Positions 8,792 through 17,752 are shown, counted from the stretch's first letter. The stretch is 38,660 nucleotides of DNA from Bacteroidia bacterium (GCA_026391295.1 JAPLDS010000051.1:52141-90800); one strand, 5' to 3'. Notes: generated from the letters alone by a model not told the origin. Program-made: numbers and translations.

Positions 8792-9982
8792 ATGAAACAC
8801 CACTATAAACCACTGATGTTGTTATCATTGATGTTCTTCATGGTCGGAGCGCTGTTCTGCATGAACGACATTTTGTTGCCATCCTTAATAACTGAGTTTA
8901 AGCTAAATTATACTCAGGCAACGATGATTCAGTTTACCTTTTACCTGACCTATATCATCTTCCCAATCCCAATTGCGTGGATGATCCATCGCCATGGCTA
9001 TAAAGTGAGTCTGCTAGTAGCCCTTATTACCTGTGCTTTAGGCGCTGCATTTTTCTGGCCTGCAAGAATATTTAATTCGTACGCACTGGTATTAACGGCC
9101 ATTTTCATCATCTCAACGGGACTTACAATTATCAATGTTGCGGCGAATCCGTTTGCCTCAATGCTTGGCGATCCCGAAGGAGCTCATCAGCGTATTAACT
9201 TCGTTCAAGTTTTTTCAAGAGTTGGATACGCCTTCACTCCAACAATAGCTACTGCATTAATATATAACAACCTAGGAGAAATTCGATTTCACTTTCCATA
9301 CCTTTTACTCGCTGGAATATTAATAATGATCGCTCTCTTATTTGCGCTCTCTAAACTCCCTGCCATGAAAGCAGAAGAGGATGACCAGTTTTCGTTAAAA
9401 GGAATTTTTGCTGAAGGATATTCTCACAAACATCTTTTCTTTGGCGTTTTTGCCATGTTCTTTTACATGGGTGCCGAAGCATCCACCTGTGGATTTTTTA
9501 TCCCTTACCTCAAATCTTTCCTCGGATATACCGACACAACGGCCGCAAGCTATCTTACGCTCTACTATATCTTTACGGCAGTGATGGGGATCCTAGGCGT
9601 TGTCCTCCTAAAATATGTCCATGCACATAAGCTACTAGGATTCTTTGGCCTTGGAATGATCGCCCTATTCATGGTCATCATCCATACAAATACCGGTTAT
9701 AACGAATATTTATTGGCTGGACTTGGTCTTTTTCTATCAATTATGTTTCCAACGATATTTAGTCTGGCGATTGAAGACATTGGCTCCTTTACCGGCAAAG
9801 GTTCTGCTTTAATAAATTTTGCATTCATTGGAGGCTCAATCATCCCTCCTATCCAAGGGATGATTGCTGATAACCATGGCGTGCAGGTCTCTTATATTAT
9901 TCCAATGATTTGCATTGTCATGGTGACCATTTATGCCTTTTTCTTCACTAGAATACCGTTATTAAAGAGAAGTAAAGCCTAA
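8792..9982 (+). CDS. FHS-family (FucP-like) MFS sugar permease
   Basis: 396 residues with about 12 hydrophobic segments, the size of FucP/GluP-type sugar:H+ symporters (fucose-galactose-glucose family of the MFS). Family signs are CMNDILLP (N25, D26) in the first helix, where FucP has its functional Asp46, and the AANPFASMLGDPEGAHQRINFVQVF region (117-141) matching the FucP NPF..LG..E....R.N..Q.F signature. From memory, the FucP Glu135 position is N115 here, which may alter proton coupling or substrate choice. It is first in the cluster and 19 or 37 bases before the mutase, depending on that gene's start. It probably imports the mono- or small oligosaccharide released by the exported hydrolases across the inner membrane. 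Confidence 0.87.
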   Translation: MKHHYKPLMLLSLMFFMVGALFCMNDILLPSLITEFKLNYTQATMIQFTFYLTYIIFPIPIAWMIHRHGYKVSLLVALITCALGAAFFWPARIFNSYALVLTAIFIISTGLTIINVAANPFASMLGDPEGAHQRINFVQVFSRVGYAFTPTIATALIYNNLGEIRFHFPYLLLAGILIMIALLFALSKLPAMKAEEDDQFSLKGIFAEGYSHKHLFFGVFAMFFYMGAEASTCGFFIPYLKSFLGYTDTTAASYLTLYYIFTAVMGILGVVLLKYVHAHKLLGFFGLGMIALFMVIIHTNTGYNEYLLAGLGLFLSIMFPTIFSLAIEDIGSFTGKGSALINFAFIGGSIIPPIQGMIADNHGVQVSYIIPMICIVMVTIYAFFFTRIPLLKRSKA

Positions 9983-9996
9983 GATTCATCGATAAT

Positions 9997-10004
9997 TAGT
10001 TTTG
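9997..10004 (+). promoter_or_regulatory. Possible internal -7 box before the mutase gene
   Basis: TAGTTTTG fits TAnnTTTG exactly and lies in the short gap between permease and mutase. It overlaps the TTG codon at 10002, which favours the ATG at 10020 as the real mutase start. No -33 element is evident, so this may be chance. Confidence 0.22.
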
Positions 10005-10019
10005 AACCAACAAGAAAAA

Positions 10020-11522
10020 ATGACTTCCTCCAAAGATCCCATAAAAGTTTACGATGCTCGATGGGAGGTCGATGAATTTAACGACCAAGAGGTGCAGCGC
10101 CTATTTGAGGCTTCTCTTGGGTATGCACAAATGCTCGGAATAGACACCTTGGTGATGGCTCGGGATGCCCGACTGGGATGCGCTCGTGTGCTAGAGATTG
10201 GGATTAAAACTGCGTTAGAATCCGGATTTAGAATCTTTGTCTGCTACGATCCTATTAGTACTCCAATGAGCTATTTTGCCACGATGCAAACAAGCGTTCA
10301 TCACCCCAATACAATGGGATTAACCATTACAGCATCGCACAATCCTAAACAATACATAGGGATTAAATATACGGTACCAACCGTTGAAGCCATTGGATAC
10401 GACTGCGGTCCGCTAGGTGGGTTAAAAAAGGTCAAAGAGCTCTATCATCAGTCAGACTTTAAGCTAAAGAGATCAGCTGGAGGATCGCTAACAATTTTAG
10501 AAAATCCCGCAGACGAATATATCAACTACACCTTTCAACTAGCCTCAATAAAGGAAGACTCACTTAAAGGGATTTCAATAATCCTGGATACCTTTAACGG
10601 CTCAGCAGGTCCCGAATTATATCGCGCGTTAACTTTAGCTGGAGTAAAAGTGACCGCACATCGACTAGCTCCAAATGGAGAGTTCCCTACTGGATCACCA
10701 AATCCAACTAGTCAGCATAAGATGGATCATGCCATTAATTTAGCAAAGCAGCATAATGCAGACCTTATTATCGGCATCGACGGAGATGGCGATCGCATCG
10801 TTTTCGGCGATCAAAAAGGGGTATTTAGTGCTGGATTTGTGATGATCCCAATCTTGAGATCAATAACTTCAGGGAATGCCACTGTATCAAAAGTGCTCTA
10901 TGACCCTAAAGTAAATCCACTGGCGCTCCTTAAATGGGCAGAAGCAAATGCTGACCCGGTTCTATTTCGCAATGGCCATTCGCAAATCAAAGCTTTTATG
11001 AAGCAGACGAATGCTTTAGCTGGAGCTGAAGAGTCTGGTCATTTTTACCATCAACTCCCGCTTGAGAAGATGTTGGTTTCTGGGGAAAACTCACTCTATA
11101 CCATACTGTTATTTCTTAAATCAGTTTATCAAGATAAAGACTGCATCAACGATATTCGAGTGATGCAAGATCAGATTTTTACTAGTGGTGAGTTTAACTT
11201 TGAATTTGCGAATGACGACATTCGTGACAAGGCTATGAATGCGATACTAAAATTATTTAAAGACGATCAAGCTGAGCTAACCACACATTCCCAGAATGGC
11301 GACGACCTCGAAGGGACAGTTATTTACAAAGGGATTAGTAAACAGTCAGCTCGCATTAGCATAGACAACAATTGGTATGCAGCCTACGTGCGAACCGCAA
11401 CCAATGAAAAAGGTGTTGTTCGCAGTTATATCTCAAGCAGTGACGAACAGACAGGTAAAGAGCTTCAGAAAAGAATAATTAACCTTCTTCAGACGGATTT
11501 CGAAGGGAAGGAAATAGAATAA
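10020..11522 (+). CDS. Phosphohexomutase (phosphomannomutase/phosphoglucomutase superfamily)
   Basis: 500 residues from ATG 10020. The frame also extends to a TTG at 10002, which I reject as start because TTG is rare in this group and overlaps a promoter-like box. Alpha-D-phosphohexomutase signatures: phosphoserine loop TASHNP with S106, metal loop DGDGDR at 254-259, sugar-binding AEESGH at 336-341, and a C-terminal domain with a phosphate-binding YVRTATNEKG-like loop. The family moves phosphate between C1 and C6 of hexoses in the cytoplasm. Next to a C1-phosphorylating sugar kinase and a NagB-like isomerase, a role in turning a sugar 1-phosphate into its terminal phosphate is reasonable. Exact sugar specificity is unknown. 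Confidence 0.87.
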   Translation: MTSSKDPIKVYDARWEVDEFNDQEVQRLFEASLGYAQMLGIDTLVMARDARLGCARVLEIGIKTALESGFRIFVCYDPISTPMSYFATMQTSVHHPNTMGLTITASHNPKQYIGIKYTVPTVEAIGYDCGPLGGLKKVKELYHQSDFKLKRSAGGSLTILENPADEYINYTFQLASIKEDSLKGISIILDTFNGSAGPELYRALTLAGVKVTAHRLAPNGEFPTGSPNPTSQHKMDHAINLAKQHNADLIIGIDGDGDRIVFGDQKGVFSAGFVMIPILRSITSGNATVSKVLYDPKVNPLALLKWAEANADPVLFRNGHSQIKAFMKQTNALAGAEESGHFYHQLPLEKMLVSGENSLYTILLFLKSVYQDKDCINDIRVMQDQIFTSGEFNFEFANDDIRDKAMNAILKLFKDDQAELTTHSQNGDDLEGTVIYKGISKQSARISIDNNWYAAYVRTATNEKGVVRSYISSSDEQTGKELQKRIINLLQTDFEGKEIE

Positions 11523-11544
11523 ATGACTTAAAAACAGCTTACAA

Positions 11545-12438
11545 ATGAAATTATTAATCACCGGTTTTAATGGGTTTGTGGCAGGTAGTATTATTGCTCA
11601 AGCGAAAGGGGACTGGGAAATTCATGGCATAGGGCGGACAGAAAATCCGATTGATGAGCCTGGCATTTATTACCACTCGCTTGACCTGCTAGATTCGGAA
11701 AGCTTTAATGCCCTCTTCAAGGAGATAGCCCCCGACGCAGTTATCCATGCTGCAGCAATGGCGAATATCGATATTTGTCAAGCCAACCAAGAGCAAGCAG
11801 AGCAGACCAATGTTGAAGTAACCAAAATGATTGCTAAAGCTTGCCAAGAGCATGACGTAAAAATGGTTTTCTGTTCAACCGACACAATTTTTGATGGTCT
11901 CAAAGGTGATTATATCGAATCAGACAAGCCGAATGGGATCAACTATTATGCTCAGACAAAAATCAGAGCTGAAGAGATCGTACTATCTGCCTCTCCAAAA
12001 AATGCAGTAGGCAGACTAGCTCTGGTGATGGGGATTCCAGTTATCGGAAAAGGCAACTCTTTTCTTGCCGACACCATATCAAAGTTAGAGCAAGGGATTC
12101 AAGTTCCATTTCCAGAAAACGAAATACGCACTCCAATCGATGTGATAACCTTAGGAGCTGCACTCAAAGAGCTTGCAGGCAATCAATTTGGAGGCATCAT
12201 ACATCTCGGAGGATCAACAAAAATTAATCGATACGAGATGGGATTGGTCATAGCCAAAGCACTAGGATACTCCTCCGAATTAATTTTAAGCACCAATTCA
12301 AATGCGATGCCAGGCCGTGCGCCACGGGCAGAAGACGCTTCAATGGACAACTCCTTAGCAAAAAGAATTTTAAAAACCCCCATGCTTACCTTAGCAGAAG
12401 GGTTAACCTTGACACTTAATTTCAACGCAAAAAAATAA
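11545..12438 (+). CDS. RmlD-like NAD(P)-dependent sugar reductase/epimerase (extended SDR)
   Basis: 297 residues, the length of dTDP-4-dehydrorhamnose reductase (RmlD). The nucleotide-binding start is MKLLITGFNGFVAG (GxxGxxxG type), the catalytic pair is Y135-K139 (YAQTK), and the serine region is CSTDTIFDG (S111), the last very like RmlD. A C-terminal substrate region (PGRAPRAEDASMDNS) also matches RmlD-type proteins. RmlB/A/C partners for dTDP-rhamnose are absent here, so it probably acts on a keto-sugar intermediate of the local pathway. The next gene begins 5 bases later, which indicates co-translation. No signal peptide. Confidence 0.82.
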   Translation: MKLLITGFNGFVAGSIIAQAKGDWEIHGIGRTENPIDEPGIYYHSLDLLDSESFNALFKEIAPDAVIHAAAMANIDICQANQEQAEQTNVEVTKMIAKACQEHDVKMVFCSTDTIFDGLKGDYIESDKPNGINYYAQTKIRAEEIVLSASPKNAVGRLALVMGIPVIGKGNSFLADTISKLEQGIQVPFPENEIRTPIDVITLGAALKELAGNQFGGIIHLGGSTKINRYEMGLVIAKALGYSSELILSTNSNAMPGRAPRAEDASMDNSLAKRILKTPMLTLAEGLTLTLNFNAKK

Positions 12439-12443
12439 CAATC

Positions 12444-13634
12444 ATGAGTAAAATCAAATTCGATCTAGAGATAAAATTCGGGTCGCAGTATGGAAAAGAG
12501 GAAGAAGAAGCGGTACTCAAAGTATTACGTAATAACGCTCCCACAAGCGGAGATGAGTGTATCGCCTTTGAGAATAATTTCGCCAAATATACTGGAGCGA
12601 AACATGCCAGGGTGGTCAACAACGGAACATCTGCCCTTTTTCTATCTATGATTGGAATTGGTCTTAAACCAGGTGATCGAGTTCTAACCACGCCCGTAAC
12701 GTGGATTGCAACTGCAGCGGCACCTGTAACCTTAGGTGCAGAAGTCGACTTTGTCGATATTGATCCCATCACCCACAACCTAGATCCAAATCAAATTGAG
12801 GATAAATTAACAGCCAACACAAAAGCCGTTATTCCTGTTCATCTCTATGGCCAACCATGCGACATGGATGAGATTATGGCTCTTTCGACGAAGCATAACT
12901 TTGCCGTAGTTGAAGATGCAGCACATGCTATTGGAGCAGAATACAAAGGGGAAAAGGTAGGCACCATTGGAGCCACTGGATGTTTCAGCTTTCACGAACA
13001 AAAAAATATCTCAACACTCGGTGAAGGCGGGATCGTTTTAACCAATGACGATGAGATCTTCGAACGAATCTCCCTATACCGCTCACATTGCACCCGCGTA
13101 CATGGCGCAAGTACTAAATACTGCACCCTAGATGCTGAGAAATTCCCGATTGGGAAAAAATTCTGGTGGCAAGATTTCGACGACTGTGGCTATAACTTCA
13201 GAATGACCGATATCCAAGCAGCGGTAGGTATAGAGCAACTCAAGAAATTGGATCAGCTCAACCAAAATCGTATAGACAACGCCGCCTATATTACGCAAGG
13301 CTTAGCCGGAGTTCCTGGTCTTACACTTCCAGCAGTTAAAGAACATAACAAACATGTCTTTCATCTCTATCCCGTGATGATCGATGCGAAAGAGTTTGGC
13401 ATGACCAAAGAAGATTTTATCTACGATATGCTTCATAAATTTGGAATCAAGATTGGGTTCCATTATATCCCATTGCATTATTCTACGGCCTTTAAAAATC
13501 GTGGATTTAAAAAAGGACAATTCCCAAATGCGGAGAAATTAGGCGATCAGCTTGTTACCCTGCCTATTAATCCTAGACAGACAGAGGAAGCATTAGAATA
13601 TTTAGTGAAAAGTATTCAAGAGATTCGGAAATAA
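12444..13634 (+). CDS. DegT/DnrJ/EryC1/StrS-family PLP-dependent aminotransferase
   Basis: 396 residues. A fold-type I aminotransferase of the sugar aminotransferase group: the cofactor-lysine region FSFHEQKNISTLGEGG places the Schiff-base lysine at K187; D158 in VVEDAAHAIG binds the pyridine nitrogen; NNGTSAL (59-65) is the phosphate-binding loop. Family members transaminate keto groups of nucleotide sugars or ketocyclitols, usually with Glu or Gln as donor, and mostly act in biosynthesis. Its position inside an otherwise catabolic-looking cluster (kinase, mutase, NagB-like) is notable. It is coupled to the reductase (5-base gap) and the kinase (9-base gap). Cytoplasmic. Confidence 0.9.
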   Translation: MSKIKFDLEIKFGSQYGKEEEEAVLKVLRNNAPTSGDECIAFENNFAKYTGAKHARVVNNGTSALFLSMIGIGLKPGDRVLTTPVTWIATAAAPVTLGAEVDFVDIDPITHNLDPNQIEDKLTANTKAVIPVHLYGQPCDMDEIMALSTKHNFAVVEDAAHAIGAEYKGEKVGTIGATGCFSFHEQKNISTLGEGGIVLTNDDEIFERISLYRSHCTRVHGASTKYCTLDAEKFPIGKKFWWQDFDDCGYNFRMTDIQAAVGIEQLKKLDQLNQNRIDNAAYITQGLAGVPGLTLPAVKEHNKHVFHLYPVMIDAKEFGMTKEDFIYDMLHKFGIKIGFHYIPLHYSTAFKNRGFKKGQFPNAEKLGDQLVTLPINPRQTEEALEYLVKSIQEIRK

Positions 13635-13643
13635 AACGAGAAG

Positions 13644-15035
13644 ATGGAATTTATAGACAAGGTTAAAACATTAATCAAAGCCGATGGTTTTTTCGACCCT
13701 TCGGCAACGGTCTCAATCGCTCGATCCCCTGGAAGACTTGATCTTATGGGAGGCAACGACGATTATACCGGAGGCTTAGTCTTTGAATCAACTATTCGTG
13801 AATCAACTTGGGCAGCAGCACAACTTCGAACAGATGAGCTTATTGTTCTCAAGAATCAAACAGCCTCCGAGGCTGGCTGGCAAGGTGATTTGACTATTCC
13901 GTATGCCGATCTTCGTGATGAAGAAACGGTAAAAACCTTTGTCAATAGCTCTCCGTCTATCCGCTGGACAGCTTATGTCCTCGGAACATTTCTTTATCTT
14001 AAAAAGAAATTTCCAGCACATACCAAGCTAGGCATTAGTGTCTATATGGAATCTACTGTTCCGCTAAATAGAGGGGTAAGCTCTTCTGCCGCTATTGAAG
14101 TCGCGGTTATGAAAGCTGCAGCCTCAGTCTATAACATTCCGCTTGAAGGTGTTGAGTTAGCACTGGCTTGTCAATGGGTTGAGAATGTTATTGCCGATTC
14201 TGCATGTGGCATTATGGATCAAATTGCCGTAGTAGCGGGGAAAGAGGGCTGCATCCTTCCGCTGGTCTGTCAGCCTTGTCTGCCTGAACCTCTTATTCAA
14301 TTACCAGCTGATCTGCAGATCTGGGGCATCGACTCAGGGGTCAGTCACCAAGTCTCAGGAATTGAATATGAAGCAGCACGTGCCGCTGCCTTTATGGGTT
14401 ATAAAATGATCTGTGATTTAGAAAAAATAGAGGTCAAATTAGAAGAAGGAAATGACATAGAGCGCTATACTGATAAGAACTGGAACGGCTATTTAGCCAA
14501 TCTCTCGGCTTCCGTATTTCATGAAAAATATGAGAATCAACTCCCAATTAATCTGAGTAGCACCGAATATCTGTCGAAGCATAACCTTCATGTCGATCCT
14601 TATACCCCACTTAAAGAGGGTGTGGTCTATCATGTGCGGGACAATACGCGATATGCGGTAGAAGAGAATTATCGCGTTCAACTTTTTTCTGAGCTTTCAC
14701 GAGGTGCCTCTTTGGCTCCTACCAAACGAGCATTTAAGCTGATGGGCGAACTGATGTATCAATCGCATTATGCCTACACCGAATGTGGATTAGGGGCCAA
14801 GGCGACCGATTATATTGTCGAATTATTCCGCCAGGAGGGAGCAAAAAATGGCATCTACGGAGCAAAAATCACAGGTGGTGGTGCTGGAGGAACAGTCGCT
14901 ATCCTTGCGGAGAAGAGCGCTTCGGCAGTTGTCAAACGGGTTTTCGATCAGTATGCAAAATCTGGCATGGGCGAGCCATATCTTTTTGAAGGGAGCTCCG
15001 ATGGTGCCGACACGTTCGGAATTGTAAAAATTTAA
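13644..15035 (+). CDS. GHMP sugar kinase, L-arabinokinase/galactokinase-like
   Basis: 463 residues. The GHMP motifs are present: sugar-binding signature RSPGRLDLMGGNDDYTGG (28-44), ATP loop PLNRGVSSSAAIEVA (140-154), catalytic aspartate D192 in CGIMDQ, and motif 3 GAKITGGGAGG (406-416). The first motif differs from galactokinase GEHTDYNGG by E to G and H to N. From memory it is closer to plant L-arabinokinase ARA1 (GRLDVMGG), as are VENVIADSACGIMDQ, LVCQP and WGIDSGVSH (227-235). The reaction would be ATP-dependent phosphorylation of the anomeric hydroxyl of a sugar such as L-arabinose, galactose or an amino or keto derivative. The start is ATG 13644, 9 bases after the aminotransferase. Cytoplasmic. 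Confidence 0.85.
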   Translation: MEFIDKVKTLIKADGFFDPSATVSIARSPGRLDLMGGNDDYTGGLVFESTIRESTWAAAQLRTDELIVLKNQTASEAGWQGDLTIPYADLRDEETVKTFVNSSPSIRWTAYVLGTFLYLKKKFPAHTKLGISVYMESTVPLNRGVSSSAAIEVAVMKAAASVYNIPLEGVELALACQWVENVIADSACGIMDQIAVVAGKEGCILPLVCQPCLPEPLIQLPADLQIWGIDSGVSHQVSGIEYEAARAAAFMGYKMICDLEKIEVKLEEGNDIERYTDKNWNGYLANLSASVFHEKYENQLPINLSSTEYLSKHNLHVDPYTPLKEGVVYHVRDNTRYAVEENYRVQLFSELSRGASLAPTKRAFKLMGELMYQSHYAYTECGLGAKATDYIVELFRQEGAKNGIYGAKITGGGAGGTVAILAEKSASAVVKRVFDQYAKSGMGEPYLFEGSSDGADTFGIVKI

Positions 15036-15071
15036 ACTTAAGTTTATAGTCTAACTAATTAAAGCTTAACC

Positions 15072-16082
15072 ATGAAGAAATATAATGTTGGGATTATCGG
15101 TTATAGCTGGGCTGCAGAGGCTCATATTGAAGCAATCAATAAAACGCCCTATGCTCAAGTTACGGCAGTAAGCTCTTCTCGGATGTTGGATCCATCGACA
15201 CTAAGTGCCAAACACGGTGGATCAATCCAGTGCCATACCGATCTTTCGAAGATGCTTGCGGATCCAACAATTCATGCGGTCTCTATTTGCAGCTATCCTG
15301 CGGACCATGCCAAGCAGGCTATTCAAGCAGCAAAGGCAGGCAAACATCTGATCATTGAAAAGCCCATTGCATTAACCTGGGAAGAGTGTTTAGCGGTGGA
15401 AGCAGCGGTAAAAGCTGCAGGGGTATTTTCTTGTGTCTGCTTTGAATGTCGATTCTCAAATCAGTTGCTTACCATAAAATCAGTGATCGACCAGGGACTT
15501 CTGGGTACGATTCATTATGGGGAGGTTGATTATTTTCATGGTATTGGACCATGGTATGGCCAGTATCGTTGGAACACCATCAAAGCTGCAGCAGGAAGTA
15601 GTCTATTGTCGGCAGGATGCCATGCCATGGATGCACTTTTACTCTGCATGGGAAGCGAGTTTGAAGAAGTTAGTAGTTATGCTTCGTATTCTGAAAACAA
15701 AGATTTTAAGCCCTACGAATATCCGACAAGCTCAGTATCCATTGTCAAATTTAAAAATGGAGCGGTTGGGAAAGTGGCGTCAGTGATCGACTGTCTGCAG
15801 CCGTATTATTTTCATTTCCACTTAGTGGGAAGCGAAGGAAGTTTATTGGATAATAAATATTATTCAACGAAAACAGCAGGGCTCGACAAAAACAAGTGGA
15901 CCGAGATCCCAATGAAAATGTTGGATTCTGGCGATGTATCAGATCACCCATATCAGGCTCAGTTTGAGGCTTTCTTTAAAGCTCTCGAAGAAGGCAAAGA
16001 GATGCCATTAACAAATTTAGCAGAAGCATTGAAAACACACAAGTTGATTTTCGAAGCCGATAAGTCAGCTGAAACGAAGTAA
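15072..16082 (+). CDS. Gfo/Idh/MocA-family oxidoreductase
   Basis: 336 residues. The N-terminal Rossmann fold begins at KYNVGIIGYSWAAEAHIEAI; the family EKP motif is at 96-98 (K97 catalytic) and the GCHAMD segment supplies H184 and D187 in the usual GxxHxxD position. The family oxidises or reduces sugar or cyclitol hydroxyls with NAD(P). Unlike the many exported members that act with DUF1080 proteins, this one has no Tat or Sec signal, so it should be cytoplasmic. The cysteine-rich stretch CVCFECRF (121-128) is unusual but not interpretable. The DUF1080 gene follows after 18 bases, so both are likely on one transcript. Confidence 0.88.
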   Translation: MKKYNVGIIGYSWAAEAHIEAINKTPYAQVTAVSSSRMLDPSTLSAKHGGSIQCHTDLSKMLADPTIHAVSICSYPADHAKQAIQAAKAGKHLIIEKPIALTWEECLAVEAAVKAAGVFSCVCFECRFSNQLLTIKSVIDQGLLGTIHYGEVDYFHGIGPWYGQYRWNTIKAAAGSSLLSAGCHAMDALLLCMGSEFEEVSSYASYSENKDFKPYEYPTSSVSIVKFKNGAVGKVASVIDCLQPYYFHFHLVGSEGSLLDNKYYSTKTAGLDKNKWTEIPMKMLDSGDVSDHPYQAQFEAFFKALEEGKEMPLTNLAEALKTHKLIFEADKSAETK

Positions 16083-16100
16083 CCAATAGATAGAACCCAA

Positions 16101-16889
16101 ATGAAAAATAGATTACTGAGTCTTATCCTGATTGTACTTTCATGGGGGATCTTCAACGAGGATGTTCTTGCGCAGCAGTCGAAAAATCAGCTTTTCAATG
16201 GAAAAGATTTAACTGGCTGGTATACCTACCTTCGAGGGAAAGGAAAAAACATCGATCCGAATCATGTATTTACTGTTCAGAATAGTCAGATCAGAATCTC
16301 GGGAGAAGATTTTGGCTGCATCACCACGAATGAAGCATTTGAAAATTACCAGCTAGATGTGGAATTTAAATGGGGCGAGTTAACCTATCCTCCGCGTGAA
16401 AAAAATGCGCGCGACAGCGGCATCTTACTTCATTCGACTGGTGCCGATGGAGCCTTCTCTGGCATCTGGATGTATTCAATAGAATGTCAACTTATCGAAG
16501 GTGGAACGGGTGATATGCTAGCAGTCGGTGATGGGACTACGAAGTTCTCGCTAACCTGTCCGGTCGAGAAAGAGATGCAAGATAAATCGTATATCTTCAG
16601 TCCCAATGGTGAGCCTGCCACGATTAACAGTGGGCGAATCAACTGGTACGGACGCGATCCTTTATGGAAAGATGACAAAGGCTTTCGAGGTGCCAATGAT
16701 CTTGAAAAACCTATCGGAAAGTGGAATAAACTCCGTGTAGTTGCCAAAGGGCATGAGATTACTATTTACCTAAATGGTAAATTAGTGAATCATGCCACGA
16801 ATGTAACGCCGCAAAAAGGGCGTATTCAAATACAATCGGAAGGTGCAGAGATCTTTTTTAAACAGGTTAGCCTAACTTCTATCAAATAA
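16101..16889 (+). CDS. DUF1080 protein, 3-keto-disaccharide hydrolase type, exported
   Basis: 262 residues with a signal peptide (about 1-24, cleavage near VLAQ) and a DUF1080 concanavalin-like jelly-roll domain. Typical features are the N-terminal LFNGKDLTGWY (about 30-40), NARDSGILLHSTGADG, and the SGIWMYSIECQLIEGGTGD region. Family members cleave 3-keto-glycosides in concert with Gfo/Idh dehydrogenases; this is known for gut Bacteroidota and Agrobacterium-type pathways. Here the neighbouring dehydrogenase lacks an export signal, so the two would sit in different compartments. It is the only exported protein in the first half of the cluster. Confidence 0.88.
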   Translation: MKNRLLSLILIVLSWGIFNEDVLAQQSKNQLFNGKDLTGWYTYLRGKGKNIDPNHVFTVQNSQIRISGEDFGCITTNEAFENYQLDVEFKWGELTYPPREKNARDSGILLHSTGADGAFSGIWMYSIECQLIEGGTGDMLAVGDGTTKFSLTCPVEKEMQDKSYIFSPNGEPATINSGRINWYGRDPLWKDDKGFRGANDLEKPIGKWNKLRVVAKGHEITIYLNGKLVNHATNVTPQKGRIQIQSEGAEIFFKQVSLTSIK

Positions 16890-16970
16890 GAGAGACGAAC
16901 TAAAAAGCAGTATCTTTATTTCAATGCAGCATACTTAAACATTAAACTAAGAACTAAAACCACTATAAAA

Positions 16971-17723
16971 ATGGACAAAATAGCATTAGGAATTTTTTCG
17001 CATCCTGACGATGCAGAATTGATGTGTGTAGGCACTCTTTCGCTTTTAAAGAAGGCTGGCTGGAAAATACATATCGCAACTATGACTCCGGGCGACAAAG
17101 GTTCTGCAGAACACACGCGAGCAGAGATTAGTGCAATCAGAAAAAATGAGGCAGCTCAAGCAGCAGCACTTCTTGACGGTGATTACCACTGTCTGGAATG
17201 TGATGATGTCTATATCGCCTATGATCGGGAGACCATCAACAAAGCCGTTGAGGTTATTCGCAAAGTTCGTCCAAGTATTGTTTTTACAGCAAGTCCAAAT
17301 GACTATATGATCGATCATGAGCTAACTAGCTTGGTGGTTCAGACAGCCTGTTTTGCCGCTGGGATAAAAAACATGGAGGCCTCAGGAACACCTTTTGAGA
17401 TGGTTCCTCATCTATATTATGTTGATCCTTTGGAAGGGAAAGATAAATTTGGAAAGGCTATTAATCCATCTATCTATGTGGATATAACAGATGAGATTCA
17501 AATTAAGGAAGATACCCTAGCTTGTCATGCCAGTCAGCGGGAATGGTTGCGCAAACATCACAAGATGGACCAATATATTGTAGCGATGAAGGAATTTGCT
17601 GCACATCGGGGTCAAGAAATTAAGACAAACTATGCAGAAGGTTTTAGGCAGCATCTTGGTCATAGCTATCCTCAGGATAACATTCTAAAAGAGTTGCTGG
17701 GAAGCAAGGTCGTTCTAAAATAA
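16971..17723 (+). CDS. PIG-L/LmbE-family N-deacetylase, cytoplasmic
   Basis: 250 residues. The zinc motif HPDDAE (11-16; H11, D14) and the second metal ligand H116 in NDYMIDHELT are present, as in LmbE/BshB1/MshB deacetylases that remove N-acetyl groups from GlcNAc-type substrates. There is no signal peptide, in contrast to the large exported PIG-L proteins of planctomycetes and Bacteroidota. An 81-base gap precedes it, with a weak -7-like TATCTTTA at 16911-16918 that could give it a secondary promoter. A NagB-like gene follows after 29 bases: deacetylase plus deaminase is the logical order for use of an N-acetylated amino sugar. Confidence 0.87.
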   Translation: MDKIALGIFSHPDDAELMCVGTLSLLKKAGWKIHIATMTPGDKGSAEHTRAEISAIRKNEAAQAAALLDGDYHCLECDDVYIAYDRETINKAVEVIRKVRPSIVFTASPNDYMIDHELTSLVVQTACFAAGIKNMEASGTPFEMVPHLYYVDPLEGKDKFGKAINPSIYVDITDEIQIKEDTLACHASQREWLRKHHKMDQYIVAMKEFAAHRGQEIKTNYAEGFRQHLGHSYPQDNILKELLGSKVVLK

Positions 17724-17752
17724 ACTAATTACACCATTAAAATTTAATTCGT

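Noticed and set aside
10002-10019. TTG start for the phosphohexomutase
   Set aside because: An ATG follows six codons later, the TTG overlaps a promoter-like box, and the extra residues (NQQEK) add nothing to the domain.
11545-12438. rmlD of dTDP-rhamnose synthesis
   Set aside because: Sequence is RmlD-like, but rmlA, rmlB and rmlC are not nearby and the context is a sugar-use cluster, so the specific name is not justified.
12422-12778. Minus-strand open frame of 118 codons opposite the aminotransferase start
   Set aside because: It lies wholly opposite well-supported genes, has low-complexity Ser/Thr/Val composition without motifs, and has no promoter; a shadow of codon bias.
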